Both the position numbers and the translations under genes were made by a program. DNA of 64,000 bases from Piscibacillus salipiscarius JCM 13188 (GTDB lineage Bacteria; Bacillota; Bacilli; Bacillales; Alkalibacillaceae), in assembly GCF_001311865.1 (NCBI RefSeq), contig NZ_BBCD01000001.1, positions 207,006 through 271,005 on the forward strand, written 5' to 3'. Positions 32,884-44,538 of this stretch are shown here, in pieces. Every line of letters starts with the position of its first letter. Position 1 is the stretch's first letter. The notes under the pieces were generated by a model that was given only the letters and a program-made list of their open reading frames with translations, did no database searches and was not told the origin of the DNA.

Positions 32884-34195
32884 TTAATCAAAAAAGTAGT
32901 TTTGTAGTTTTTTCACGAGACTATCTTTGTTTTCCTTAGTTTTGTTTTTACTTCTCACTTTTTCAGGGTCATTCTTTTCAATTTTTTCAACTTTTGGCTT
33001 AGAAGGTTTAGATGATTCATTTCCTTCTATTTTAACTCCTGAAACATAATCTTTACCTTGTATTTTCGCATTACGATAGGCAAATTGCAAGGTACCTAAA
33101 CCAACAGTGAAGTGTGGTTCACGTACACCGATATGACTTGGCACTGAAATTCTGACGTTTGTTTGGAAAATATCCTTAGCAAGTAGGTCAGCACCTGGCA
33201 AGCTCATGACGCCACCTGTAAGCACATAACCACCTGGAAGATCACGATAACCCATTCTTCTAAATTCTTGAGTTATAAAATGAAATATTTCACCTAGTCT
33301 TGCTTCTATAATTTCTGTGATTTGTACTTGACTAAAAGTTTGTTGTTCATTGCTACCAATTGTTGTCACATTAAATGTGTTGTCTTCTAGAGCATCTTTT
33401 AAATAAGCATGACCATATTCTTGTTTTAATAATTTCTGCTTCTTCTGTTGTTGTTTTTAACCCAATAGATAAATCTTTAGTGATGTTATCCCCACCTAAT
33501 GGCATGACAGAAGTTTGGGCTAAATTACCATCAGAGAATACAGAAACTGTCGTGCTTCCCGCTCCAATGTTAACTAATCCTACACCCAAACTCTTCTCAT
33601 CTTTAGATAGAGCAACTTCACCAGAAGCTAAAGGTTGCAAGCAAATATCCTGAACTTCTAGGCCTGCTCTTTCAACACACTTTAATATATTATGTAAATT
33701 GGTTCTGCCACAAGTGATTAAAGTCCCTTGCATTTCAAGTCGAACTCCAATCATTCCTCTTGGGTCAGTAATTTCATCTTGTCCATCTACAATAAATTGT
33801 TTCGGATAAACATCCACTATTTCCCTCTCAGGTGGAATGGACATAACTTGTGATGCTTCTATAACACGTTCAATGTCTTCATCAGAAATTTCACGTGTTT
33901 CACTAGAGACTGCCACGACTCCATGACACTCTTGTAAATCAATATGACTTCCATTAATACTAACAATCACTCGCTGGATTTCCATATCCACCATACGTTC
34001 TGCTTGATCTACTGCATTTTGTATAGAATGAACGGTTTGATCAATATCTACAATGGCACCTTTTTTCATTCCTTTAGATTCAGCGATTCCAACTCCAATA
34101 ACATTCATCGTATCTTTAGAAACTTCTCCGATAATTACTTTGACTTTGGAAGTACCGATATCTAGACTGACTAAAATTTCACTACGATTCAACAT
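32884..34195 (-). CDS. ftsA: Cell division protein FtsA, frameshifted
   Basis: FtsA is the actin-like protein that anchors FtsZ to the membrane. The ATP-binding LVSLDIGTSKVKVIIGEV, VNIGAGSTTVSVF and GGYVLTGGVMSLPGA motifs are present, and the end KKLQNYFFD is a short amphipathic membrane helix preceded by a lysine-rich linker. The ATG at 34195 has GGAGGTG upstream. An indel near 33410, at AEIIK, breaks the frame. About 438 residues. Confidence 0.95.
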
Positions 34196-34296
34196 TCGCA
34201 CCTCCGACTAAGGCTCATAACAAGTTCAATTCCTTAATTGTTTTAATTCCATACTTTTTGCGTAATACCTTCTAGATTCTTCAAAAAATTACAAGT

Positions 34297-35090
34297 TTAC
34301 TCTTGTTCACGTTCAGAAGTGTCTAACTCAACTTCATCACTTGATTCGTAAGGTTCAAAATAAGCTCCTACATCTATGTACAATACCCCTTCTAACTCTG
34401 GTGAAACTTGTGAAGAAATAGATGGATAAAGGTTCATTTTTTCTTCAAAGTTATGAATTGAAGCAACTACTTCAAATCCATCTGTTGTATATAATCTAAT
34501 ACGATCCTCATTTGTATCTGAAGGGTCTGAGTAGATTTCAGAGATTAATTGAACAACTGCAGAATCTAATTCCGCTAATTGCTTTGTTAAACGGCTTAAC
34601 CGATCATCCTCGGAAAAGCCGTGGAGAACAGGAGCGTCTCCTTTAGGAATTTTTAATTCTGTGTCTTTTAAGACTTTTCCGTTCTCTAAAATTGGTTTAA
34701 ATAGATTATTAGATTTAACATATCCTACTCTTTCAAATTCATTGATGATGATTGTGACTTGATTATACCAATTACGCTCCACTTTGACGTCACTAATTTC
34801 TTGGTGTGATTCAATATCATGAACAATCTGACTCTGGTCAATTGACCAGAACGATTGATCCATAGACAAGCCACTTATGCTAATGATTTCTTCATCTGAA
34901 ATCACTCGATTTTCTTGAACGTCAATAGTTTTAATGTGACTAAGAGGTGATTGTAAATAAACAATAACTAGGATTAAAAGCAGAATCAACGTTAAATAAG
35001 TAAAGAACCGCCGATTTGCTTTGCGTTTTCTTAGTTGTTTTAATTGAGGAATCCGTTCTTCGATCGAAACGACTTTTTTCTGCCATTCAA
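34297..35090 (-). CDS. divIB: Division protein DivIB/FtsQ
   Basis: DivIB is a bitopic septal membrane protein that works with FtsL and DivIC to activate septal wall synthesis. A basic cytoplasmic part (VVSIEERIPQLKQLRKRKANRR) precedes one membrane helix (TLILLLILVIVYLQSPL), then the POTRA domain (IKTIDVQENRVISDEEII) and the beta domain, with an acidic tail (SSDEVELDTSEREQE). No start codon is in frame at the ribosome site AAGGGG; a TTG at 35090 with one missing G gives MEWQKKVVSIEER, so a small indel near 35085 is likely. About 264 residues. Confidence 0.88.
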
Positions 35091-35173
35091 AAAGCTTCCC
35101 CTTAATAAAATAGATTCTATTACTACATTATAGCATAATATAGCGATATTAATATAAGGTAATTTTGCTTAAT

Positions 35174-36070
35174 TTAAAGAATTTCGACTTCTGTCACCAT
35201 ATCAATGTCATAATTTTCCTTAACTTGTGTTTTAATATGCTGAATGAGCTCCATCACATCCTTGTAAGAAGCGTCATCTTCATTAACAATAATTACCATG
35301 CATCTCTGAAATTTTTGCGCCTCCAATTTGAAAGCCTTTAAGTCCTAAATCTTCGACTAGCTTCCCTGCATGGTTTGGTAAAGGGTTTCTAAAAATACTA
35401 CCTGCGCAAGGGTAATCCCATGGCTGAGTTTCTCTTCTGTAATCCTTATGTTTTTTTAATTCGGCTAATATATCCTCTTTATGGCCTTTCTCAAGCTGAA
35501 AAATAGCTTCTATACAGAAGCCTTTACGCTCATCTTGAAGTACAGATTTTCGATAATTAAATTTCATTTCTTCATTTGATAGCCATTCTGTCGTGCCATC
35601 TTCAAATAAAATATGAGCTTTAACAAGAACCTTTGAAATATCTGAACCATGAGCTCCTGCGTTCATATACACAGCACCGCCGACACTACCAGGAATTCCG
35701 CCAGCAAATTCAAAGCCGCTTAATTCATCACGACTAATAATTGCGGCAAGTCTAACGAGTGGGTAGCCTCCACCTACTTTTATTTGGTCTCCGTCTACTT
35801 CTAGATGATCTAATCCCTTACCAAATTGAATAACTGCACCGCGAATACCTTCATCTGGGATCAATAGATTAGACCCACGTCCAATGACACTAATTGGAAT
35901 ATTATTCTCTTTAAGTATTTTTAAAGCGTCTTTTAAACCATCAATAGATTTGGGCTGGATGAACAAATCTGCCGGTCCGCCAATCTTAATGGTTGTATGT
36001 TTTTTAAAGGTTCATCTAAAGAAACTTTCCCTACTTCTTTTTCATTTAATTTATCTACAATATGTTGCAT
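35174..36070 (-). CDS. murB: UDP-N-acetylenolpyruvoylglucosamine reductase MurB, frameshifted
   Basis: MurB reduces the enolpyruvyl group to lactyl, completing UDP-MurNAc. The FAD-binding segments ([36 protein letters not shown]) and the catalytic-serine region ([10 protein letters not shown]) are clear. The start ATG at 36070 follows AAAGGATGG. Indels near 36000 and 35295 divide it; restored C-terminus ends [11 protein letters not shown] at 35174. About 300 residues, type IIa-like. In Bacillus subtilis murG lies between spoVE and murB; here the two adjoin with 43 bases between. Confidence 0.94.
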
Positions 36071-36113
36071 AGCACGACCATCCTTTAAATATCTTCTACT
36101 TACTTGGCTTTCC

Positions 36114-37219
36114 CTACTTTATTGTCGCATAACGGCTTATATTTAACAATATGCCGATTGAGACCAATGTTAAGGTTAAAGAAGACCCACCATAACTAAG
36201 CAGTGGTAGGGTAATTCCTGTAACAGGTATTAGACCAATAACAACACTGATGTTGATCATGACTTGAACCATAATCATAGAGGTAATCCCGAATGCTATT
36301 AGTGAAGCAGATAAATCTTGAGAATGAATGGCTATTAATATACCACGCCACACGACAACAAAGAATAAAAACAAAATAAATGCTCCACCAATCAAGCCAA
36401 GCTCTTCTGCAATAACAGCAAAAATAAAATCAGTTTGAGGCTCTGGTAAATAAAAATACTTCTGCATACTATTCCCGAATCCCAATCCCATTAAACCACC
36501 TGGGCCTATTGCGTAAAGCGATTGTATAATCTGGAAACCATCTCCCAGTGGATCTTCCCAAGGATTTAAGAATGCTTCAATTCTATTAATTCGATAAGGG
36601 GCGGATATAATTAAACCTGCAAGGGCAACTAAACCTATGACAGCTAAATTAACAAAGTGGCTTATTTTAGCGCCAGATATAAAAAGTAAAAGCATACCTG
36701 TAAGTACTAGCACTAATCCTGTCCCTAAATCAGGTTGTAGCATAATTAATCCAAATGGAAAAACAATCAGACCTAACATAGGGAAGAAACCTTTAAAAAG
36801 AAAAGGGAGATCATGTTGTTTTTTAGGAAGTATTTTAGCGAATAGTAATATTAAACCTAGCTTCATGAATTCACTTGGCTGAATACTAAATGCTCCAACG
36901 CCAATCCAACTATTCGCTCCCCCTCGAACTAATCCTACGCCTGGAATAAATAAAGCGATTAGCAATAGGATGCAAGCTATATAAATCGTAATAGCCATAT
37001 TGACAAATTTAAAATACGGGATTTTGATCATAACCCATATTCCGATTAGACCAATTAAAGCAAATAATAATTGTCGCTTTAAATAAAAAGGAATCACCCA
37101 TTTTATAATCGGACCATACTGATGATGAACTATAAACCATTAGTACACCAATAAGCAATAGAATTAACACAGCTGTTAACAAAACGTAATCAATATGAGA
37201 TTCAACTTTTTTTATTCAC
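36114..37219 (-). CDS. spoVE: SEDS-family lipid II polymerase SpoVE (FtsW/RodA family), frameshifted
   Basis: SEDS proteins polymerise lipid II into glycan strands together with a class B PBP. Ten hydrophobic segments are visible, with the family signatures SIQPSEFMKLGLILLFAK, LLQPDLGTGLVL-type MLQPDLGTG and PLLSYGGSSLTLTLVSIGILLNISR. By position in the dcw cluster next to spoVD this is SpoVE, used for cortex and septal wall; from sequence alone FtsW is possible. Start GTG at 37219 with AGGGGTG upstream. Indels near 37205 and 37110 divide the N-terminus. About 368 residues. Confidence 0.9.
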
Positions 37220-37271
37220 GAAAAACACCCCTACTCCTTTAATGAAGTCGGGGCTATTGGTAGACAAGCCC

Positions 37272-38620
37272 CTAATAAAGCTTATGCACCAATTGAATAA
37301 ACATGTCTCCACGTTCTTCAAACGATTTAAACTGATCCCAGCTAGCGCACGCTGGAGAAAATAAAATAATATCTCCACGTTCACTAATCTCATAAGCTTT
37401 ATTAGTAGCTTTCTGTAAATTGTCTACTTTGTATATTGAATGAAAGTCTTGTCTTATGGCTGCTTCACACATTTTATCAGCAGATTGACCATAAGCAATA
37501 CAACCTTTCACATTTTTAAAAGACTGGATGAGCTCATCAAACTCAACGCCTCGGTCTAAACCACCTGCAATTAGTACAATTGGTTGATTAAACGCATTGA
37601 TGGCCTTAAGTGTAGCCTGTATGTTCGTCGCTTTTGAATCATTAAATATTTGCCGGTCATTGATTGTATCTACATATTGTAATCGGTGTTTAACACCTGT
37701 AAATGTTTTTAAAACAGATTTGATTTTTTGATTTGAAATGGCAAATCGCTTAGCTATAGCTATACCAACTAACACATTTTCTAAATTATGGTCGCCTGGT
37801 AATGCTATATCCTCCCGTTTTACAATTGGATCTTGCCGCTCATAAATTGTACCTTCAGAAACATATAGTCCATGTTGATTAAGACCTGAAACTGAAAATG
37901 GAGTTAATTGTGCTTCTGATTGTTTAATACCATCCTTAATGATATCGTCATCAGCGTTATAAATGAGCACATCATCTTGACTTTGATGCTTCGTTATATT
38001 TAATTTAGAACTAACGTAATCATCCATTGTTTTGTGATAATCCAAATGAGCTTCAGTAATATTGATCAACACACCAATATCAGGCTTAAAGTCTTCGATT
38101 GCTTTAAGCTGAAATGAAGATAGCTCCATTACAACGGGCTGCTTATCTTTTTGTTGTCTTGCAACATTGGTTGCTACTTTCCCAATGTTTCCTGCAATTA
38201 ATGGATCTAAACCACCAGCTTTTAACAGCTCATAAGTTAATGTAGTCGTAGTCGTTTTACCATTGAACCAGTAATGGCTATGATTGGCCCATCGATTAAG
38301 TAATAAGATAGCTCAATTTCTGTTATTACCGGTATATTTCTTCTAATCGCTTCTTCAACAATCACATGATCGTATGGAATGCCAGGATTTTTTTATAACT
38401 AAATCAATACCATCTAACACCTCAAAAGGATGACTACCAGTAATGACTTCGACACCTTCAGAGTTGAATTTTGTGCGATTTCATTATCTTCTAGTTTTGT
38501 AAGATCATTTATTCTAAAAGGTACTTGGCTATCCAGTAACAATTGCGCGGCTGCTTCTCCGCTTTTAGCCAGCCCAAGTACTAATACTTTTTGATAAGGA
38601 AAATTCGATAATATTTTCAC
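37272..38620 (-). CDS. murD: UDP-MurNAc-L-Ala:D-Glu ligase MurD, frameshifted
   Basis: MurD adds D-glutamate to UDP-MurNAc-L-alanine. The N-terminal [17 protein letters not shown], the ATP loop GSNGKTTTT (broken in the raw sequence near 38265), [15 protein letters not shown] and [12 protein letters not shown] are characteristic. At least three indels (near 38470, 38390 and 38265) break the N-terminal half. The start is the GTG at 38620, overlapping the mraY stop (TAGTG), with GAGGTG eight bases upstream. About 450 residues. It precedes spoVE. Confidence 0.94.
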
Positions 38621-39608
38621 TACATCCACACCTCAATAAATAAGCCTAGGCCTGCGCAAATAAAACCCACGAACCAAAATGTTACAACAACACGCCATTC
38701 AGACCATCCTGTTAGTTCAAAGTGATGGTGCAATGGGGTCATTTTAAAGATTCTTTTCCCACCAGTTAATTTGAAATAAGTCACTTGTAACATTACAGAT
38801 ATTGTTTCAATGACAAATACACCACCGATGATTACTAAAAGTAGCTCTAACTTCATTAGTATAGCAACGGTTGCAAGAATTGCCCCAATTGATAAGGAAC
38901 CTGTATCTCCCATAAACACTTTTGCTGGGTGGCTATTAAACACCAAGAAACCTAGTAAAGCACCTACAACAGAAAGTGAAAAAATAGTGATTTCAGGTTC
39001 AACGTGCTGGTAAGTACCAATAATTGCAAATGTTGCAAAAGCGATAGATGCTGTACCAGCAACTAAGCCATCTAAACCATCTGTTAAGTTAACAGCGTTA
39101 GATGCACCAACTAACATGACTAGTAAAAGACACTATAAAACCAGCCAAATTCCATGGAAAAGTCAGTACCTGGAATGCTTACAGCAGTATTGTAGCCATG
39201 GTTATGCAATACAATATACACAACAACTGCGATAAAGATTTGAAACAGCATTTTCTGTTTAGATGTCAAACCTAAATTGCGCTTTTTAATAATTTTTATA
39301 AAATCATCTAAAAATCCTATTAATCCGTAACCGATTAAAACAAATAGTAAAATAAAAAATTCACTTGAGAGCTCAGTTCCTTCATATCTCCAAATCATAA
39401 ATAAAGATGTGAAGATAATCGATACAATAATCAGCACACCACCCATAGTTGGAGTGCCTGATTTAGATTGGTGTGATTCAGGTCCCTCTTCCCTAATACT
39501 TTGTCCGAACTTTAATCGCTTTAAGAAAGGGATTAAAACTGGAGATATAAGTACAGAGAATAGAAACGCAATACCAATAGTGATGAGTAATACAGATTGT
39601 GGTAACAT
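38620..39608 (-). CDS. mraY: Phospho-MurNAc-pentapeptide translocase MraY, frameshifted
   Basis: MraY transfers phospho-MurNAc-pentapeptide to undecaprenyl phosphate to make lipid I. Ten membrane segments are expected, and the family signatures [18 protein letters not shown] with the catalytic aspartates, [28 protein letters not shown] and [10 protein letters not shown] are all visible. An indel near 39128 breaks the frame in the loop after FSMEFGWFY. Total of about 330 residues is slightly above the Bacillus subtilis length. Overlaps murD by one base. Confidence 0.95.
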
Positions 39609-39632
39609 GGTCTTCCCTTCCCTTCTAATTCA

Positions 39633-40973
39633 CTAAACTAGCTGATTAACAACCTCTTCTAATTTAATTCCTCTTGACGCTTTAAACAATACAATGGTGT
39701 TTTCATCTAGCTCTTGTTTTAAATCATCAATTAATTCTTCTTGATTTATGAAGTGCTTTGATTTCCCCGCAAAGTTATCTGTTAATCCATCAAGAATATA
39801 TTTGCTTTCTTCACCATACGTTAAAACCTCGTCAATAGACGAATCAATTGATTGACCAACCCTTTTATGATCTTCTTTAGAGAAATCACCTAATTCTAAG
39901 ATGTCTCCCAAAACCACAATTTTTTATTATAATTCATGTTTTTAAGAACATCAATAGAGGCAATCATCGAGGTTGCGGATGCATTATAAGCATCATTAAT
40001 GATTGTAGAACCATTCAATGCATCCATCTTCTCAAATCGCATGGAAGGTAATTCAAGCTGGTTAAGCTGCTGTTTAATGCTAGATACATCGATTTTTAAC
40101 TCCTTACATAATGCATATGCAAATGAGGCGTTCTTTGCCTGGTGTTTCCAAGTAAAGGAATTGTTAATGCTTCACTGTTGATGCTAAAAGATGTTTGGTC
40201 ATTGTGCTGATTAATATCATCAATCACATAGTCAAGGTCTTTTGAAAATCCGCAAGTAATCTCTTTAAAAGGTCTTGGTTCAATTGTTTTTAATAATGGC
40301 TCATCACCGTCATAGATAAAGACACTGTTTTCTTTAAAACCACAAGTGATTTCAGACTTCGCTTTCGCAATGCCTTCTCTACTTCCCAAATGCTCAATAT
40401 GGGATTCACCAATATTAGTTATAATACCAAAATCTGGTTCAACGATTTTAGATAATAATTCAATTTCTCCAAATCCACTCATTCCCATTTCAGCTACGAG
40501 AACATCACAGTTTCGATCCATACTTAAAACAGTCAAAGGAAGACCAATATGATTATTTAAGTTACCTATGGTCTTCCACACGTTATATTTCGCAGCTAAA
40601 CAGCTCGCGACAATTTCTTTAGTTGTTGTTTTACCGTTAGAACCCGTAATCCCGACTACAATTGGATTAACGAGATGACGATAATGATTGGCTAATGTTT
40701 GAAGCGCTTCAATCGTATCGTCCACATAAAAACTGGGAAGCCCTCTGGAATCTGTGTAAGTTCAGTTCGACTTGATAAAATCGCTACGGCACCATTTTCA
40801 ATCGCTTGTGAAATAAACTCATGAGAATCAAATCGTTCACCAACAATTGGGATAAATAACCCTTGCTGAACTTTTTCACGGCTATCTCTAAATATCGTAT
40901 AAATCTCTTTATTTTCATAATCAGTATGGTTTGGAAATATAGATGCTAGAAAGTTTAAATCAAATTTCTCCAT
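39633..40973 (-). CDS. murF: UDP-MurNAc-tripeptide:D-Ala-D-Ala ligase MurF, frameshifted
   Basis: MurF adds D-Ala-D-Ala to complete the pentapeptide. The ATP loop VVGITGSNGKTTTKEIV, the PLTVLSMD...AEMGMSGFGEI segment and the NDAYNASATSMIASIDVL adenine-site region are clear. Three pieces are separated by indels near 40730, 40145 and 39922. Restored length about 450 residues. In Bacillus subtilis murF lies elsewhere (with ddl); here it sits inside the cluster between murE and mraY, as in many other bacteria. Confidence 0.94.
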
Positions 40974-40979
40974 ATACCT

Positions 40980-42448
40980 TTAAGACTCCTTCTGCCGTTC
41001 TTCTATAAATTGTTTTGCAACTTCACGGTCATCAAAATGTCGCTTTTCACCATTAACTTCTTGATAAGTCTCATGCCCTTTTCCTGCGATAAGTATAATG
41101 TCACCTTTTTGTGCTGACCAAATGGCTTCTTTAATAGCTTCTTGACGATCAATAATGACTTTAAATTCATCGCCTTTCAAATGGCCAGTCATATCTTTAA
41201 GAATATTTTTAGGATCCTCAGTTCTTGGGTTGTCTGAGGTAAATAAAGATAGCTGACTATATTTTATAGCCGCATCTGCCATCTTCGGTCTCTTAGAACG
41301 ATCACGATCTCCACCGCATCCTACCACTGTAATAATCCTGTTCTCTTTAATTTCATTTAATGTTTGTAATACATTTTCTAACGAATCTGGAGTATGAGCA
41401 TAATCCACTATGACAGTAAAGTTCTGGCCGATTTCTACTTTCTCTAAACGCCCAGGAACTCCTCCAATCTTTCTTAGAGCAGTTTGAATTTGTTCTTTCG
41501 GTATTTGGTAGTGATAAGCAACGGAAACAGCTGCCAATATGTTATACACATTAAATTTCCCGGTTAGTTTAGACTCAACATGAATTGCCTCTTTAGGCGT
41601 CTCTATTACAAAAGTAGAAGCATCTGCCTGTAAATCAAGATTAGTAGCCTTTATAAAAGCATCATCTGCTAGACCATAAGGTATATATGGAAAAGCTGAT
41701 GCATTGGACATGACTTCAGAGTAATGATCGTCCGCATTAATTACAGCAATTTTTATTATCAGTGTAATCATTACCAAGTTGAGAGAATAATAATGATTTT
41801 GCATAAGCATAATCATTCATATTTAAGTGGTAATCTAAATGATCTTGAGTTAGGTTTGTAAACACAACCGTGTCAAATTGAACACCATGAACACGTCCTT
41901 GGTGTAAGGCATGTGAAGAGGCTTCCATAATAACTGTATCGACATTCTCTTCATTCATCAGATTGAGATGTTTATGAAGGAACAAACTATCAGGGGTTGT
42001 GTTATTTAAAGGATAAGTCTGGTTACCTATTTTCATATCAATCGTACCAATAATGGCTGTTTTATGACCAAATTCTTTAAAAATGTCATCTAAAAGATAC
42101 GTGGTAGTTGTTTTCCCGTTTGTTCCAGTAATACCTATAATGTTTAATCTCTGACTAGGACTTCCGTAAAATTGATCTGCTAATATAGCAAGTGCTTTAG
42201 TAGTACTTGGAACATAAATACTGGTAAATTAGTTTCAACATAATTTTCTGCAACAATAGCACATGCTCCATTAGCTTCTGCATCTGCTATAAAATGGTGC
42301 CCATCTACCTGGGCACCTTTAATACAAACAATAAAGTGTTATCTCTAACTTTTCTCGAATCTTGTTCTATGTTAGATATTGTTAAATGATTTAGTTCGTC
42401 TTCAGTTTTATAGATGTTTAATTTGTCTATTAGTCCTGTTAATTGCAT
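40980..42448 (-). CDS. murE: UDP-MurNAc-tripeptide synthetase MurE (meso-DAP adding), frameshifted
   Basis: MurE adds the third residue of the stem peptide. The substrate motif reads DNPR (TSDNPRTEDP), which marks meso-diaminopimelate, not lysine, so the wall is A1-gamma type. The EASSHALHQGRVHG, NLTQDHLDYH, VDYAHTPDSLENVL and GKGHETYQ motifs are present. The start ATG at 42448 follows GGAG. Indels near 42340, 42225, 42110-42060 and 41755 break the N-terminal half, where the ATP loop lies. About 490 residues. Confidence 0.95.
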
Positions 42449-42527
42449 AGGATCTCCTACCTTTAGAAATATAAATTACAACAATATTATAGCAGACTTA
42501 AGCTTGGATAAGAATGAAAGAATTGAA

Positions 42528-44450
42528 TTAATCAGATTCTCCTAGAAATACTCTAATGGTAGAACCTGAATCTACTTTTACACCAGGTTCAGGTGATTGC
42601 GAGATAACCGTATCACCTTCTCCATGCACATCTAACCTTAAATCATATAATGCACTTCGAATATCTTTGACTTTTTCCCCAACTAGACCTGGAACTTTAA
42701 CCTTTGGTGCATCTGGCCATTGATATTCTTTTCAAGTCCACCATCTCGTTTTCAATGCCTTTAACGTTTAATATATCTCCTAATACTTTACCCCCAATTG
42801 GACTTGATACAACACCACCGAATTGAACCGTGTTTTTAGGATTATCAACAGCGATATAGACTAAATACTGTGGATCATCCGCTGGTGCAAATCCAATAAA
42901 TGATACAATATGGTTGTTTTCTAGATAACGACCATTAGGCCCAACCTTTTGAGCTGTCCCTGTCTTACCGCCTACCCGATAGCCATCTAAGTATGCACCC
43001 CGACCTGTCCCTTTGGCAACGACTGTCTCTAACGCTCTACGAACCTCTTTAGATGTTTCTTCACTAATAATTTGTTCTTTAAGTGTAGGTTCTCTAGTTT
43101 CAGTTTCTTCCCCTGTTACAGGATCAACTAAACCTTTGACCACATAAGGTTCGTATAAATAACCGCCGTTAATGGCAGCAGCAACAGCAGTAATTTGCTG
43201 AATCGGTGTTACGGATACGCCTTGACCGAAAGCTGAAGTAGCAAGCTCAACAGGGCCAATTTGCTCTTCTTTGAATAGAATACCCTTACTTTCACCCTGT
43301 AAATCAATTCCTGTTTTTGCCCAAACCCAAACTCTCGAATGTAGGTGAACAATCTTTCTTCGCCTAGCATCTGACCTAAGTTAACAAATCCGGGGTTGCA
43401 TGAATTTTTAACGACTTCTAAATATGTTTGACTTCCATGCCCCCCACTATGCCAGCAGCGAATGCGTGCACCAGCTACTTTAACATGCCCTGAATCATAG
43501 TAGGTATCTTTATCTAAATCGATTAAGTTCTCTTCTAATGCAGATGCTAGAGTAACAATTTTAAACGTCGAACCTGGTTCATACGTACTAAAAACAGGTA
43601 AGTTTCGGTTGTATATCTCTGGTGATACAGATTGATAATTAGCGGGATGAAAATTAGGGCGACTCGACATAGCCAATATTTCAGCATTATTTGGGTCCAT
43701 TACAATTGCTAGGGCACCATCTGGATTATATTTAGCTTCAGCTATATCTAATTCTCGTTCAACAATGGCTTGAATTTCAGCATCTATCGTCAGTGAAAGA
43801 TGCTGCCCATCTTCAGGAGGGCTATAACGATTAGATAATTGATTTAGCCGTCTTCCTTTTGCATCTGAGAAGAATGATAGAGCCCCATTGTCTCCGCTTA
43901 ATTGTTCATTATAGCTAGCTTCTAACCCCATTAAGCCCTGATTATCAATCCCGGTAAATCCTAATACATGTGCTAGCTGTTCGTCATATGGGTATGACCG
44001 TTTTGAATCCTGTGCTAAATAAACACCTGGTTCATTTAGCATTCTAATTTCGTTAGCTTGTTCATCAGTTAATTTTCTTCCTTCAGGATGAATGATTTCT
44101 ACTGATGCGACCTTTGTTAAGTGTTTCAAAGCTTTTTCTTTTGAAATCGAAATGATTTCAGATAGTTTTTAGCAACCTCTTCTGGATTCTCAATTTGCCT
44201 TGGAACGACAACTAAGGTAGGCGCTAGCTGGTTGTCCACTAACACTTCACCATTACGATCAAGTATTTTACCACGTTCTGCATATAGCGGGATATCTCTG
44301 CTCCATAGTTCTTCAGCTTTTTCTAAAATGTCTGCACTAGATACTAACTGAACATATGCAAGCCTTCCTACCATAATCAAAAAGTATACAGCAATCAATA
44401 AAAAACAGTGATCAAACGTTTTTCACAGTAATAGCAGCAATTCGTCTCAA
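42528..44450 (-). CDS. spoVD: Sporulation-specific class B penicillin-binding protein SpoVD, frameshifted
   Basis: SpoVD is the transpeptidase partner of SpoVE for spore cortex synthesis. It has an N-terminal membrane helix (ITVFFIAVYFLIMVGRLAYV), a dimerisation domain, the catalytic STFK (YEPGSTFKIVTL), SCN motif (KNSCNPGFV) and KTGTAQK, then a single PASTA domain (VKVPGLVGEKVKDIRSALYD) ending at 42528. One PASTA repeat and close similarity across the length favour SpoVD over Pbp2B. Start TTG at 44450 with AAAGGAG upstream. Indels near 44410, 44170, 43315 and 42715 divide it. About 640 residues. Confidence 0.94.
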
Positions 44451-44538
44451 GATAGCATTCTCCTTTACATCTATGCTTGTATTAAAACTATGAAAAAAAC
44501 GTCTTTATTTAGACCACTGTTTCAATAATCAATCTATT

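Noticed and set aside
37230..37270. A terminator between murD and spoVE (GGGGCT/AGCCCC hairpin)
   Set aside because: The stem is short with a long loop and has no T-run, and the next gene starts right after, so I do not call it a terminator.
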